DNA of 64,000 nucleotides from Salinicola salarius (lineage in GTDB: Bacteria; Pseudomonadota; Gammaproteobacteria; Pseudomonadales; Halomonadaceae). Every line of letters begins with the position of its first letter. Position 1 is the stretch's first letter. Positions 21,913 to 30,240 of this stretch are shown here, piece by piece. The position numbers were made by a program, and so were the translations under genes. The notes under the pieces are model-generated. The model did not search any database, was not told the origin of the DNA, and saw nothing but the letters and a program-made list of their open reading frames with translations. The stretch is from positions 1 through 64,000 of the forward strand of contig NZ_NHOU01000003.1 in the NCBI RefSeq assembly GCF_002179555.1, given 5' to 3'.

Positions 21913-23827
21913 TTTCCTCGACACCGGTATCAAACTCGCAGGGATCGAGTAGCGTGAAATCTTCGACCAGTCGATCCAGCGGTAGTGGTCGGGCGTAGAG
22001 ATAACCCTGAATGTCGGTGACACCCCATTCACGCAGGAGATTCAGGGTCTCGCACTCCTCGACGCCTTCCACGACGATGCCGTAGTCCAGGCGCTGACAG
22101 AGCGCGATCACAGCCGACAGCACATGGCGCTTGCGCGGCAACGTGGTGACGTCCGTGACCAGTTCGCGATCGATCTTGACCGTATCCATCGGCATCGAGG
22201 TCAACTGCGCCAGAGAAGAATAGCCGCTGCCGAAATCGTCCAGCGCCACACGGATGCCGGCAGCCCGGATCCGGTCGAGAATGCGAAACGCCTTGACCGG
22301 ATCGCTGAGCACCGAGGTCTCGGTGACTTCGATCTGGAGTCGATGACAGGGAATCCCGTGGCGATCCAATGCCTCGATCAGAGTGTCGAGAAGGCTCGGG
22401 TCCATCAGCTGGCGCGTCGAGAGATTGACGCTCAACAGAAAGCGGTCGCCGAAGCGCTGACGGATGGCATCGTCCTTGAGCATCGGCAATGCCTGCTTCA
22501 TCAGCGCTTCCCATAGCGGGGAGATCAATCCGGAACGTTCAGCGACTTCGATGAAGCTGCCAGGCTCCACGATTTTCCCGCCGGGCGCTTGCAGGCGCAT
22601 CAGCGCCTCGAAGCAGCGCACCTCGCCCTTCGAAACATCGACGATCGGCTGCACGAAGCAGCGAACCCCGCGAGTCGCCAGCGCTCCGCGAATCAACTGC
22701 TCGGCCTGGCTGTTCTGTCGCTCCCACTGCCGCAGCGACTCGCTGTAATAGCGCCGGGAGCCGATATCCGACTGGCGTGCATTGGCCAGGGCCAGACGCG
22801 ACCGATGGCGCCATTCGTCGACACTCACCGGCTCTGACGGGCTCAATACCGCCACCCCACTGACGTGCGACAGCCAGACCTGCTGCCCGTCTATCTCCAC
22901 CGGTTGCGCGAGCAGCGCCTCCAGGGGTTCGAGAACGTGATCGAGCCGTTCGGCATCACCGATCTCGAAAATCATTGCAAAGGTGTGTTCCGGCAAGGCG
23001 GCCAGAGCCACCTGCAGGGGCAACTGGCGGCGCATCTGCTGGACCAGCCCCCGTAGCGCAGTGATCGCGTCCTCGACCGCTACGCCGTCGAACAGCGAGG
23101 CCACGTTGAGCAGTTGGAACTTGACCAGCGCCATCGGTGACAGTGGCGAATGCGACAGGCGTTCTCGCAGCAGCAGATCGAGATAATCGCCATTGGGCAG
23201 CAGCGTCAACGGATCGACGAGTCGCTGTTCGGTGGTATCGGTCTGGGTGCCGGCCATGCGAGTCGCCACACCATGATCATCGCGCTGGCACAATCCCCGG
23301 CACAGCATCATTCGCCAGCTGCCGCGAGCGTCGCGAATGCGGTATTCCACGTTGACCGACGAGGTCAACCCGTCGAGATGCTGGTACAGCGACTGCTGGA
23401 CCTTGGCGCGATCGTCATCGTGAATCCGCCGTAACCATTCATCGACATCCTGCTGCCCTGCGGCATACGGCAACCCCAGCATGCTGGACCAGCGCTGCGA
23501 CAACGTGATGTTGCCACTGGCGATATCCCACTCCCAGACACCGTCGTTGGTGGCGGTCAGCACCAGGTTCAGGCGTTGCGTCCGCTCCTCGACGCGGGTC
23601 TCGAGCTCGTCTCGTGACGCCTGGAGATCCCGGATCGTGCGGCGTACCGAATCGAGGACGAAGTTATTGAGCTGAGCCAGCTTCTGCACCGCGATTTCAT
23701 CACTGTCGGTATGGACGTAAAACTCGAAGTTGCCGTCCACGGCCTGACATAGCTGGTTGCTGATGGAGTCGACCTCCGCCAGCAGGTGTCGCTCGCGCTC
23801 TTCCGAACCCCCAGGCCCTCTTCTCAT
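21893..23827 (-). CDS. PAS-GGDEF(degenerate)-EAL c-di-GMP phosphodiesterase
   Basis: This is a cytoplasmic c-di-GMP enzyme of 644 residues. A helical N-terminus (about 1-100) is followed by a PAS domain (LTATNDGVWEWDIASGNI). A GGDEF-like domain follows with no GGDEF motif, so no cyclase activity is expected. The EAL domain keeps the catalytic and metal residues: FEALMRL, SVNLSTRQL, EVTETSV, DDFGSGYSS, KIDRELV, VEGVEE and QGYLYARP. Phosphodiesterase activity is therefore likely. The ATG at 23827 overlaps the H-NOX stop as ATGA, showing tight coupling. Pairing of H-NOX with c-di-GMP enzymes is known in other gammaproteobacteria, where the haem protein tunes turnover in response to nitric oxide. 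Confidence 0.9.
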   Translation of the reverse strand: MRRGPGGSEERERHLLAEVDSISNQLCQAVDGNFEFYVHTDSDEIAVQKLAQLNNFVLDSVRRTIRDLQASRDELETRVEERTQRLNLVLTATNDGVWEWDIASGNITLSQRWSSMLGLPYAAGQQDVDEWLRRIHDDDRAKVQQSLYQHLDGLTSSVNVEYRIRDARGSWRMMLCRGLCQRDDHGVATRMAGTQTDTTEQRLVDPLTLLPNGDYLDLLLRERLSHSPLSPMALVKFQLLNVASLFDGVAVEDAITALRGLVQQMRRQLPLQVALAALPEHTFAMIFEIGDAERLDHVLEPLEALLAQPVEIDGQQVWLSHVSGVAVLSPSEPVSVDEWRHRSRLALANARQSDIGSRRYYSESLRQWERQNSQAEQLIRGALATRGVRCFVQPIVDVSKGEVRCFEALMRLQAPGGKIVEPGSFIEVAERSGLISPLWEALMKQALPMLKDDAIRQRFGDRFLLSVNLSTRQLMDPSLLDTLIEALDRHGIPCHRLQIEVTETSVLSDPVKAFRILDRIRAAGIRVALDDFGSGYSSLAQLTSMPMDTVKIDRELVTDVTTLPRKRHVLSAVIALCQRLDYGIVVEGVEECETLNLLREWGVTDIQGYLYARPLPLDRLVEDFTLLDPCEFDTGVEETRYPDA

Positions 23828-24390
23828 GCCACCGCCTCCTCCGCGAACGTCATTTCGAATCGACAGCAATCGTCACCGCGATGCCGACAGCGCGTCTCGA
23901 CCAGCTCGCCGGCCTGACCATACACCTCGAGCACCCGGGGGAAGATGGCGCGGTAGAGCGAACAGAGCCCATTCGGCGAGCGGTATTCGACGACCAGCCA
24001 GGACGCGCTCTGCTCGACGATCCGAAACTTGTCATTCACCCGGCTACGCAGTTTAGGGTCACGCACACCGGCGCCGAGGGACGCATGAATGGCCGGCTGG
24101 CGCCCCAGCAGGGCTTGCGCCGATTCGGCCATCGAGAAGAACATGGGGTAGTGTCGGCGCGTCCATTGGATGAACAGATCGGCGTACAGCGCCATCAGCG
24201 CCTCATGATCGAGTTCGAGGTAATCGCCGGCCGCGGCGAAGAACGCCAGCGTATCGGCATCGTCGTAATCCGTGTCTATACGTCGTCCGGGCGACGGCAC
24301 GCCTGCCCGCTCCGCGATCACCTGTACGGCCGTTTCGCCGTAGTTGGCCTCGACATGGTCAATGAGAACACGTTGAATCAACCCGATCAT
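23824..24390 (-). CDS. H-NOX (haem NO-binding) sensor-like protein
   Basis: At 188 residues this is the standard size for a stand-alone H-NOX. Family marks include the opening MIGLIQRVLIDHVEANYG, the proximal haem ligand candidate H102 (PAIHASL), Pro112, and the C-terminal CRHRGDDCCRFEM. The haem-propionate motif YxSxR reads YRSPN (136-140), so the Arg is replaced by Asn. Other H-NOX proteins use this Arg to hold the haem, so haem binding may be altered. A GAGG ribosome-binding site precedes the ATG at 24390. It forms an operon with the EAL phosphodiesterase and is divergent from a K+ channel gene. Confidence 0.8.
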   Translation of the reverse strand: MIGLIQRVLIDHVEANYGETAVQVIAERAGVPSPGRRIDTDYDDADTLAFFAAAGDYLELDHEALMALYADLFIQWTRRHYPMFFSMAESAQALLGRQPAIHASLGAGVRDPKLRSRVNDKFRIVEQSASWLVVEYRSPNGLCSLYRAIFPRVLEVYGQAGELVETRCRHRGDDCCRFEMTFAEEAVA

Positions 24391-24604
24391 GAAAATACTA
24401 CCCTCGCGTCAGTTTATGCCTGGGCATGGTACCGGTACATCGCAATGACTCGACGAACTTCAAACGCGCATGAGCTGACGGCCAATGACATCCAGCAATT
24501 CTAAGTAATTATCGGTATCCACGCCGAGAACTGAAATGTGCCGTAAACGAATTGCCAGGCGTGCGCTACGGCGCCACTCAACACCAGGGACGGGAACTCA
24601 ATCG

Positions 24605-25492
24605 ATGCAATCGGGCGACTCATCGCTACGCAAGTGGCTATTCCAGATCATCTTCGAATCGGACACGCCACAGGCCAAGGCTTTCGACATTGCGCTGATC
24701 ACCCTCATTCTGGTGAGCGTGGCGACCGTCTTTCTCGACAGCGTGCCCGAGCTCCACGAGCGCTTCGGAGAGATTTTCTACGTGGTGGAGTGGGGCTTCA
24801 CGCTAATCTTCACGCTGGAGCTGGTCCTCAGGCTCTACTGTCTCGAGCGGCCGTTGCGCTACCTGCGCAGCTTCTATGGCATCCTCGATCTGCTGGCGAT
24901 CCTCCCCACCTGGCTCGCCCTTTTCATACCTGGCGCGCAATCGCTGCTGGTGGTGCGGGTATTGCGAGTCTTGCGGGTGTTTCGCGTGCTTCGACTCATG
25001 GAGTTCGTCGGTGAAGGCCGCATGCTGGTGGAAGCGCTGCAGCGCAGCCAGCGCAAGATTCTGCTGTTCCTGACCACCATACTGCTGATCATCACGATCT
25101 TCGGCTCGGTCATCTATATGATCGAGCCCCCGGAGGCAGGCTTCACCAGCATGCCGCGGTCGATGTACTGGGCAATCGTCACGTTGACCACGGTGGGATA
25201 TGGCGATATCGCCCCCGTGACCCCGCTGGGGCAGTTCATCTCCGCTTTCATGATGATCCTGGGCTACTCGATCATCGCCGTGCCTACCGGGGTCTTCTCG
25301 GCCGAAGTGATCCGATCGATCCAGCGCGAGCGCTATTCCGAGGAAGCCTGCCCGGGCTGCGGTCGCGAGGGCCACGAGCGTGACGCCAAGTATTGCCGCT
25401 TCTGCGGCACCTGGCTCAATGAAGAGACGCCGGACCCGAATGCGCGCGATGAGGACGAGACGCCGGCCACCGACGGTAAACCGTCGCACTGA
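24605..25492 (+). CDS. Voltage-gated potassium channel with C-terminal zinc ribbon
   Basis: This is a six-helix Kv-type channel of 295 residues. S1 is DIALITLILVSVATVFL, S4 is an Arg-rich voltage sensor (VVRVLRVLRVFRVLRLM), and the pore carries the K+ filter TVGYGD before S6. After S6 there is no RCK domain. Instead a four-Cys zinc ribbon appears (CPGCGREGHERDAKYCRFCG, about residues 248-267), then an acidic tail. The ATG at 24605 is chosen just before the hydrophilic N-terminus; the frame is open upstream. The gene stands alone between the H-NOX and chemoreceptor genes. The zinc ribbon could be an assembly or redox/metal-sensing module. Confidence 0.9.
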   Translation: MQSGDSSLRKWLFQIIFESDTPQAKAFDIALITLILVSVATVFLDSVPELHERFGEIFYVVEWGFTLIFTLELVLRLYCLERPLRYLRSFYGILDLLAILPTWLALFIPGAQSLLVVRVLRVLRVFRVLRLMEFVGEGRMLVEALQRSQRKILLFLTTILLIITIFGSVIYMIEPPEAGFTSMPRSMYWAIVTLTTVGYGDIAPVTPLGQFISAFMMILGYSIIAVPTGVFSAEVIRSIQRERYSEEACPGCGREGHERDAKYCRFCGTWLNEETPDPNARDEDETPATDGKPSH

Positions 25493-25529
25493 CTCTGCAC
25501 TGCCCCTAAGCCAGCGAAACATGACCTTT

Positions 25530-25547
25530 TGTCATCATTCTGTGACA
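25530..25547. promoter_or_regulatory. Inverted repeat upstream of the chemoreceptor gene
   Basis: TGTCA-N8-TGACA lies about 60 bases before the chemoreceptor ATG. It is a plausible regulator site or a downstream hairpin of the channel gene; no regulator can be named. Confidence 0.3.
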
Positions 25548-25607
25548 TGACCGCGACAGACTCCTTCGAGCCCGCCTCGAGCGGTGCATATTCATCGGGA
25601 GTCTGTC

Positions 25608-27320
25608 ATGAAATCGTTTCGTTTCACGCTGCGGGGCGGCCTCATCGCCATGCTGCTGCTCTTCGCCCTGCTGACGTCACTGATCGGAGGTGGCAGCTAC
25701 CTGGCGATGAAGCAAGCCAGGGATGCCTTCGATTCCGTCTACACACTCAATGTCGTCCAGCTCGGCACCGCGCGCGAAATCTACGCGGCACTGATGCAGA
25801 CCCGCGTCCTGCTGGACAGCTACCAGACCGACTACAACCGCCTGCGCGTCAAGCCCGCCAAGAAGACGTGGGCACAGGCCGCAGCCACCTTCGACCACGC
25901 GAAACAGCGGCTTGCCGACCTTTCCCCGACGGGCGACCCGTCTTCGGAGCAGAGCCGGACGAATCGCGACCTGCAAAGCCGTTTCCAGGCACTGATCGAC
26001 GACGGCATACAGCCCGGTTTCGACTCGCTCAAGACCTGGGACGTCTCGGCGTATCAGGCCAGCGTGCAGAAAGCCAGCGATCTGACCGCAGCGCTGGATG
26101 CCAGTCTCGCAACGCTGACCGCCGCCGCGAATGCCAACGCGGCGTCGGGCGCTGAGGCCATGGCGCGCAACGTTCGCCACCTGCAACTGGGGCTATCGGC
26201 AACCGCGGCGGTCACTGCGCTGCTGGTCCTGCTTGCTTTCTACCTGTTTCAGCGCCATCTGCTGCGCCCGCTTGGCGAAGTCAGGAAACACTGCGCCGAT
26301 ATCGCCCAGGGTGATCTCGGCACACGCCTGTCGACCCAGGGCGTGCGCGAAATGGCACTGCTCAAATCCGGCGTGGATGCCATGCAGCTCGCGCTGCTGG
26401 ACCTGGTCTCTCAGCTACAACAGGGAAGCCGGGCACTACGTGACGACGCGCTGGAATTGACCGACGCCAGCCACGCCCTCAACGATCAGAGCCGACAGCA
26501 GGCCCAGGCGTTGCAGCAGACCACGGCAAGCATGGAAGAGATCACCGCGACCGTCTCGCACACGGCGGAGCATGCCGATCAGGGGCGAGCCCTGTCGGCG
26601 GAAAACCAGCGCCGGATCGATTCCAGCGGGGAACATGTCTCGACGGCGATCAGTGAAATGCAGGCTGCCCAGGCCCGCTCCGAAGCCTCGCTGGAAGTGA
26701 TCGCCATGATCGACTCGCTGGCTTTCCAGACCAATCTGCTGGCACTCAACGCATCGGTCGAGGCCGCCCGGGCTGGCACGCAGGGGCGCGGATTCGCGGT
26801 GGTCGCCGAAGAGGTTCGCCGCCTGTCGGCTCGCTCCGCCGAGGCCGCCGGAACGATTCGCGAGCAGATCGAAGGCACGCATCGCCAAGTGCAGCAAGGC
26901 ACCCACGTACTGGTCGGCGCCGGGGAAACGCTGACCACGGCCGTGGGTTCCAGCCAGCGGCTCAGCGAGCTGCTGGACGGCATCGCCCTCTCCTGCCAGC
27001 AACAGCGCGACGGCATTCGCCAGATCGATCAGGCCATCAACGCCATCGATGCCGCCACCCAGCGCAATGTCGCGCTGGCGGAGCGGACGCTCCACGCCAC
27101 GCGGGATCTCGACGACCGCGCTCAGCGCCAGCAGGAACGCTGCGATGCGTTCAAGCTGGTGGCATCGTCATCCGCTGCCGCAGCCGCGACGTCCCTACCG
27201 GGTTCGCACGCCCCTGCCGCGCCCGTCGAGGCGAGCTCGGCCACGGATGACAGGCCCAACGCCGAGGCGAGGTCGATAGCCGATGCGAGACACGAGGCCC
27301 CTGAACCGTTACCGGCGTGA
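25608..27320 (+). CDS. Methyl-accepting chemotaxis protein
   Basis: This is a transmembrane chemoreceptor of 570 residues. TM1 (about 10-32, [20 protein letters not shown]), a ~160-residue periplasmic four-helix ligand domain, TM2 (about 192-213) and HAMP are followed by a long signalling coiled coil. Its hairpin tip reads [18 protein letters not shown] and [15 protein letters not shown], the CheA/CheW contact region. The tail is Ala/Pro-rich with no NWETF-like methyltransferase tether. The ATG at 25608 follows GGGAG at good spacing. No other chemotaxis gene is nearby, and the ligand is unknown. A strong hairpin follows the stop. Confidence 0.93.
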   Translation: MKSFRFTLRGGLIAMLLLFALLTSLIGGGSYLAMKQARDAFDSVYTLNVVQLGTAREIYAALMQTRVLLDSYQTDYNRLRVKPAKKTWAQAAATFDHAKQRLADLSPTGDPSSEQSRTNRDLQSRFQALIDDGIQPGFDSLKTWDVSAYQASVQKASDLTAALDASLATLTAAANANAASGAEAMARNVRHLQLGLSATAAVTALLVLLAFYLFQRHLLRPLGEVRKHCADIAQGDLGTRLSTQGVREMALLKSGVDAMQLALLDLVSQLQQGSRALRDDALELTDASHALNDQSRQQAQALQQTTASMEEITATVSHTAEHADQGRALSAENQRRIDSSGEHVSTAISEMQAAQARSEASLEVIAMIDSLAFQTNLLALNASVEAARAGTQGRGFAVVAEEVRRLSARSAEAAGTIREQIEGTHRQVQQGTHVLVGAGETLTTAVGSSQRLSELLDGIALSCQQQRDGIRQIDQAINAIDAATQRNVALAERTLHATRDLDDRAQRQQERCDAFKLVASSSAAAAATSLPGSHAPAAPVEASSATDDRPNAEARSIADARHEAPEPLPA

Positions 27321-27332
27321 GCGAGATGCCGG

Positions 27333-27370
27333 CGCCACGGCGTCTTCCCGCGAGTGGAACCGCCGTGGCG
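27333..27370. terminator. Hairpin between convergent chemoreceptor and yciO genes
   Basis: A perfect 10-base inverted repeat (CGCCACGGCG / CGCCGTGGCG) has an 18-base loop in the 83-base convergent gap. There is no long T-run, so it is a probable but not certain terminator. Confidence 0.55.
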
Positions 27371-27403
27371 TTGGAAAAATGACGGTGCAGTTCGAGATTT
27401 CGC

Positions 27404-28024
27404 CTAACGGAAGGCTTCGGAATCACCCCGCCCTTCGCGGACGATCACCGGCGGGATCTCGCGCAGATCGACCACGGTGGTCGGTTCGAGCTGACAGGCA
27501 CCGCCGTCGATGATCAGCTCCAGATGCGCACCGAAGCGCTCGCGGATCTCTTCCGCGTCGGTCATCGGCAAGGTCTCTCCCACCGGGATCAGCGTCACGC
27601 TCATCAACGGCTCGCCGAGGGCATCGAGCAGGGCATGCGTGATCTTGTGATCCGGCACCCGGACGCCGATCGAACGGCGCTTGGGATGCAACAGCAGACG
27701 CGGCACTTCGCTGGTGGCGCTGAGAATGAAGGTGTAGGCGCCGGGCGTATGCGACTTGAGCAGGCGGAACACGCTGTTGTCGACCTTGGCGTAGGTGCCG
27801 ATTTCCGACAGGTCGGAGCACACCAGGGTAAAGTTGTGGCGGTCGTCGAGCTGGCGCAGCCACTTGATCTTCTCGATCGCCTTCTTTTCGCCCAACCGGC
27901 AGCCCAGCGCGTAGCCGGAGTCGGTGGGATAGGCGATCACGCCGCCCTGACGCAGGATCTCGATAGCCTGGTCGATCAGACGCTTCTGCGGATTCTGCGA
28001 ATGAATCTGGAAGAATTGGGTCAT
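27404..28024 (-). CDS. yciO: YciO family protein (Sua5/YrdC/TsaC fold)
   Basis: At 206 residues this is close to E. coli YciO over the whole length: opening TQFFQIHSQNPQKRLIDQA, the core GGVIAYPTDSGYALGC and KRRSIGVRVPDHKI, and the end TTVVDLREIPPVIVREG. The fold is that of threonylcarbamoyl-AMP synthase, which acts in t6A tRNA modification. YciO itself has a related but less defined role, and a separate TsaC is normally present. The ATG at 28024 matches the family start. It follows rnm on the same strand after 116 bases, as in E. coli yciV-yciO. Confidence 0.92.
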   Translation of the reverse strand: MTQFFQIHSQNPQKRLIDQAIEILRQGGVIAYPTDSGYALGCRLGEKKAIEKIKWLRQLDDRHNFTLVCSDLSEIGTYAKVDNSVFRLLKSHTPGAYTFILSATSEVPRLLLHPKRRSIGVRVPDHKITHALLDALGEPLMSVTLIPVGETLPMTDAEEIRERFGAHLELIIDGGACQLEPTTVVDLREIPPVIVREGRGDSEAFR

Positions 28025-28140
28025 TGCACGCTCTCCTGAAACCGCTTTGGAAACCCGCCACGACACGCATGACAGCGGTCGTCCGTAGGATGACTCTCGC
28101 TATTTCGAGCGTCACCGCTTTCAGCGTAACAGACGCCGCG

Positions 28141-29070
28141 TCATTCGCCGCAGGCAAAGCCTCGCAGGGACGGATGACACCACACCGGCCTGACGTGGGA
28201 GCGCGGCGGCGGACTGATCGTCCCGGGCGACAGCGCACCGCCGGGATAGTGGAAATCGCTGCCGATCGAGCCGTACAGGCCATGGAAGTCGAGCTGTCGG
28301 GCCAGGTCGTGGGTCGTATCCGGATTCTGGTAGCCGCTGACCAGCTCCGCCGCTTCGCCGCCGGCTTCGATGAAGGCCGAGAACATCAGATCGCGCTTGC
28401 GCCGGGTCATGCCGTAGCGCAGCGGATGCGCAACGACGGCGATGCCTTGGGCGTCGCGAATCCAGCCGACCACCGTCGCCAGCTCCGGCCAGTGCATCCT
28501 GACGTCGCCGCGCTTGCCGGCGCCAAGGTAGCGTTTGAACGCCGTCTTGATATCCGGCACCACGCCGGCGGAGACCAGCGCTGCCGCGAAATCCGGCCGC
28601 CCCAGCGGGCGCTCGCTTCCCGCTTCCCGCCGCGCCCTGGCGAGCCCGTCGTCCAGGCCGACCTTTTCCAGACGGTGGGCAATTTCTCGGGATCGCAGCT
28701 CGCGGGCGTGGGCCAGCGACGCCAGGCCGGCATCGAGGGCGCGGGAGGTGCCGTGGGGCAACAGCGCCACGATGTGAAGCGCGATGCCCCGCCACTGGCA
28801 GGAGAGCTCGGCGGCCGCCATCAGGTGGATGCCATGGTGACGGCATCGCTGTCGCGCTTCCTCGACGCCATCGAGCGTGTCGTGGTCGGTCAGCGCGACG
28901 TGCGTCATCCCGCGGGCATGGCACAGGTCCGCCAGTTCGGTGGGTGAAAGCTTGCCGTCGGAAGACGTGGAGTGCAGGTGCAGATCGACCCCGCGAACGC
29001 TTTCCAGCGTTTCTGGCAGCGTCAACGAACGAGTCTCGCGATCATCGGTGGGAAAAACGCTCATGGGCAT
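28141..29070 (-). CDS. rnm: PHP-domain RNase AM / 3',5'-nucleoside bisphosphate phosphatase
   Basis: This is a PHP-family metal-dependent phosphoesterase of the YciV/Rnm type, which trims RNA 5' ends and hydrolyses pAp-type nucleotides. The metal-binding motifs are GVDLHLHSTSSDG, VALTDHDTLDG, AAELSC, VAHPLRY and GSDFHYPG. The product has 309 residues from the ATG at 29070; a second ATG two codons on (29064) is equally possible because neither has a clear ribosome-binding site. It is divergent from yciB and upstream of yciO. All catalytic motifs look intact. Confidence 0.9.
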   Translation of the reverse strand: MPMSVFPTDDRETRSLTLPETLESVRGVDLHLHSTSSDGKLSPTELADLCHARGMTHVALTDHDTLDGVEEARQRCRHHGIHLMAAAELSCQWRGIALHIVALLPHGTSRALDAGLASLAHARELRSREIAHRLEKVGLDDGLARARREAGSERPLGRPDFAAALVSAGVVPDIKTAFKRYLGAGKRGDVRMHWPELATVVGWIRDAQGIAVVAHPLRYGMTRRKRDLMFSAFIEAGGEAAELVSGYQNPDTTHDLARQLDFHGLYGSIGSDFHYPGGALSPGTISPPPRSHVRPVWCHPSLRGFACGE

Positions 29071-29174
29071 GACGCCAGCCAGCGTCTTTGTCAGAATAGA
29101 TCGACTATGGTGACGGGCGCGACGAGCCGGGTCAAACGTCTGCGCCGCCACCACCCGCCAGAGGCCTAGCCCGT

Positions 29175-29726
29175 ATGAAACTGCTGTTCGACTTTCTGCC
29201 CATCGCGATCTTCTTCGCCGTGTACCACCTGAGCGGCGACATCATCATGGCGACGATGGTGCTGATTCCCGCTACCGTGGCGCAATTGGGCATCGTCTGG
29301 TGGCGTCAGCGCCGCATCGAGAAGATGCTGCTGATCACCTCGATCATCGTGATCGCCTCGGCCGGCGCCACCATCGCGTTTCGCAACCCGGCCTTCATTC
29401 AGTGGAAACCCACCGTCATCAATGCGCTGTTCGGCGTCGCATTTCTGCTGTCGCCGCTGTTCGGCGGGCAGACGCTGACCCAGCGGATGATGGGCAAGGC
29501 GGTATCGCTGCCCGCGGCCGTGTGGCGGCGGCTCAATCTGGCGTGGGTGCTGTTCTTCTTCGCCATGGCGGCGCTCAATGTCTATGTCTTCAGCTACTAC
29601 GACGAGGCGACCTGGGTCGACTTCAAGCTTTTCGGCATGCTGGGACTGACGCTGCTGTTCGTGGTCGGGCAGGCCCTGTTCCTGGCCCGCCACCTTTCGC
29701 AATCACAATCGGAGGAAGGTTCCTGA
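29175..29726 (+). CDS. yciB: Inner-membrane septation protein YciB (IspZ)
   Basis: This is a 183-residue polytopic protein with about five hydrophobic helices, starting [18 protein letters not shown]. Conserved family stretches are [19 protein letters not shown] and [18 protein letters not shown]. YciB works in envelope integrity and cell-division-linked murein synthesis. The stop overlaps the yciI start (TGATG). Divergent from rnm. Confidence 0.95.
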   Translation: MKLLFDFLPIAIFFAVYHLSGDIIMATMVLIPATVAQLGIVWWRQRRIEKMLLITSIIVIASAGATIAFRNPAFIQWKPTVINALFGVAFLLSPLFGGQTLTQRMMGKAVSLPAAVWRRLNLAWVLFFFAMAALNVYVFSYYDEATWVDFKLFGMLGLTLLFVVGQALFLARHLSQSQSEEGS

Positions 29727-30025
29727 TGCTCTACGCCATTATCAGTGACGATGTCGACGACAGCCTGGAAAAGCGGCTCTCGGTTCGCCCGGCGCACGTC
29801 GAACGCCTGGAGGCGCTGAAAGACGAAGGCCGACTCGTGCTCGCCGGTCCCCATCCGGCCATCGACAGCGACAACCCGGGCGAGGCCGGCTTCAGCGGCA
29901 GCCTGATCGTGGCCGAGTTCGAATCGCTCGAAGCCGCGCAGCGCTGGGCCGATGCCGACCCGTACGTCGCCGCCGGCGTCTACTCGCAGGTGCAGGTCAA
30001 GCCGTTCAAGCGGGTACTTCCCTGA
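29726..30025 (+). CDS. yciI: YciI family protein
   Basis: This is a small ferredoxin-fold protein of 99 residues. It shows the family His/Asp pair ([11 protein letters not shown]... and [14 protein letters not shown]) and the ending VKPFKRVL, very like E. coli YciI. The enzymatic role is undefined. It is translationally coupled to yciB by a one-base overlap, with GGAGGAAGG upstream as a strong ribosome-binding site. Confidence 0.93.
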   Translation: MLYAIISDDVDDSLEKRLSVRPAHVERLEALKDEGRLVLAGPHPAIDSDNPGEAGFSGSLIVAEFESLEAAQRWADADPYVAAGVYSQVQVKPFKRVLP

Positions 30026-30059
30026 CTTCGCGATTCCCGTCATCGCCTCGGCATTGCCG

Positions 30060-30113
30060 TTATCCACAACCGCTCGCGTCATGGTTTTGCACAGTGGCTG
30101 TGGATAACACTGT
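30060..30113 (+). promoter_or_regulatory. Paired DnaA boxes overlapping a putative mnmC promoter
   Basis: A perfect DnaA box TTATCCACA lies at 30060-30068, and a second perfect box in the opposite orientation (TGTGGATAA) at 30099-30107. The second box falls between a -35-like TTGCAC (30086-30091) and a -10-like TGTTAA. It is also framed by ACAGTG (30091-30096) and CACTGT (30108-30113). DnaA could therefore regulate mnmC. There is no AT-rich unwinding region or dnaA gene, so it is not an origin. Confidence 0.5.
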
Positions 30114-30240
30114 TAAGATCCCGCGGACCGCTTCCCGCGCCGCCGACAAGCCGCCGCCTGGCGGAAAGTGTTCAATTTTTATACAGCTCGCCGCCTGGCT
30201 TTCCTGAAGCGATTGCCTGGCGGCGCTGGACTTGGAAACC

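Noticed and set aside
30060-30107. Replication origin suggested by two DnaA boxes
   Set aside because: Only two boxes, no AT-rich unwinding element, and no dnaA, gidA or rnpA neighbours. A regulatory site is more likely.
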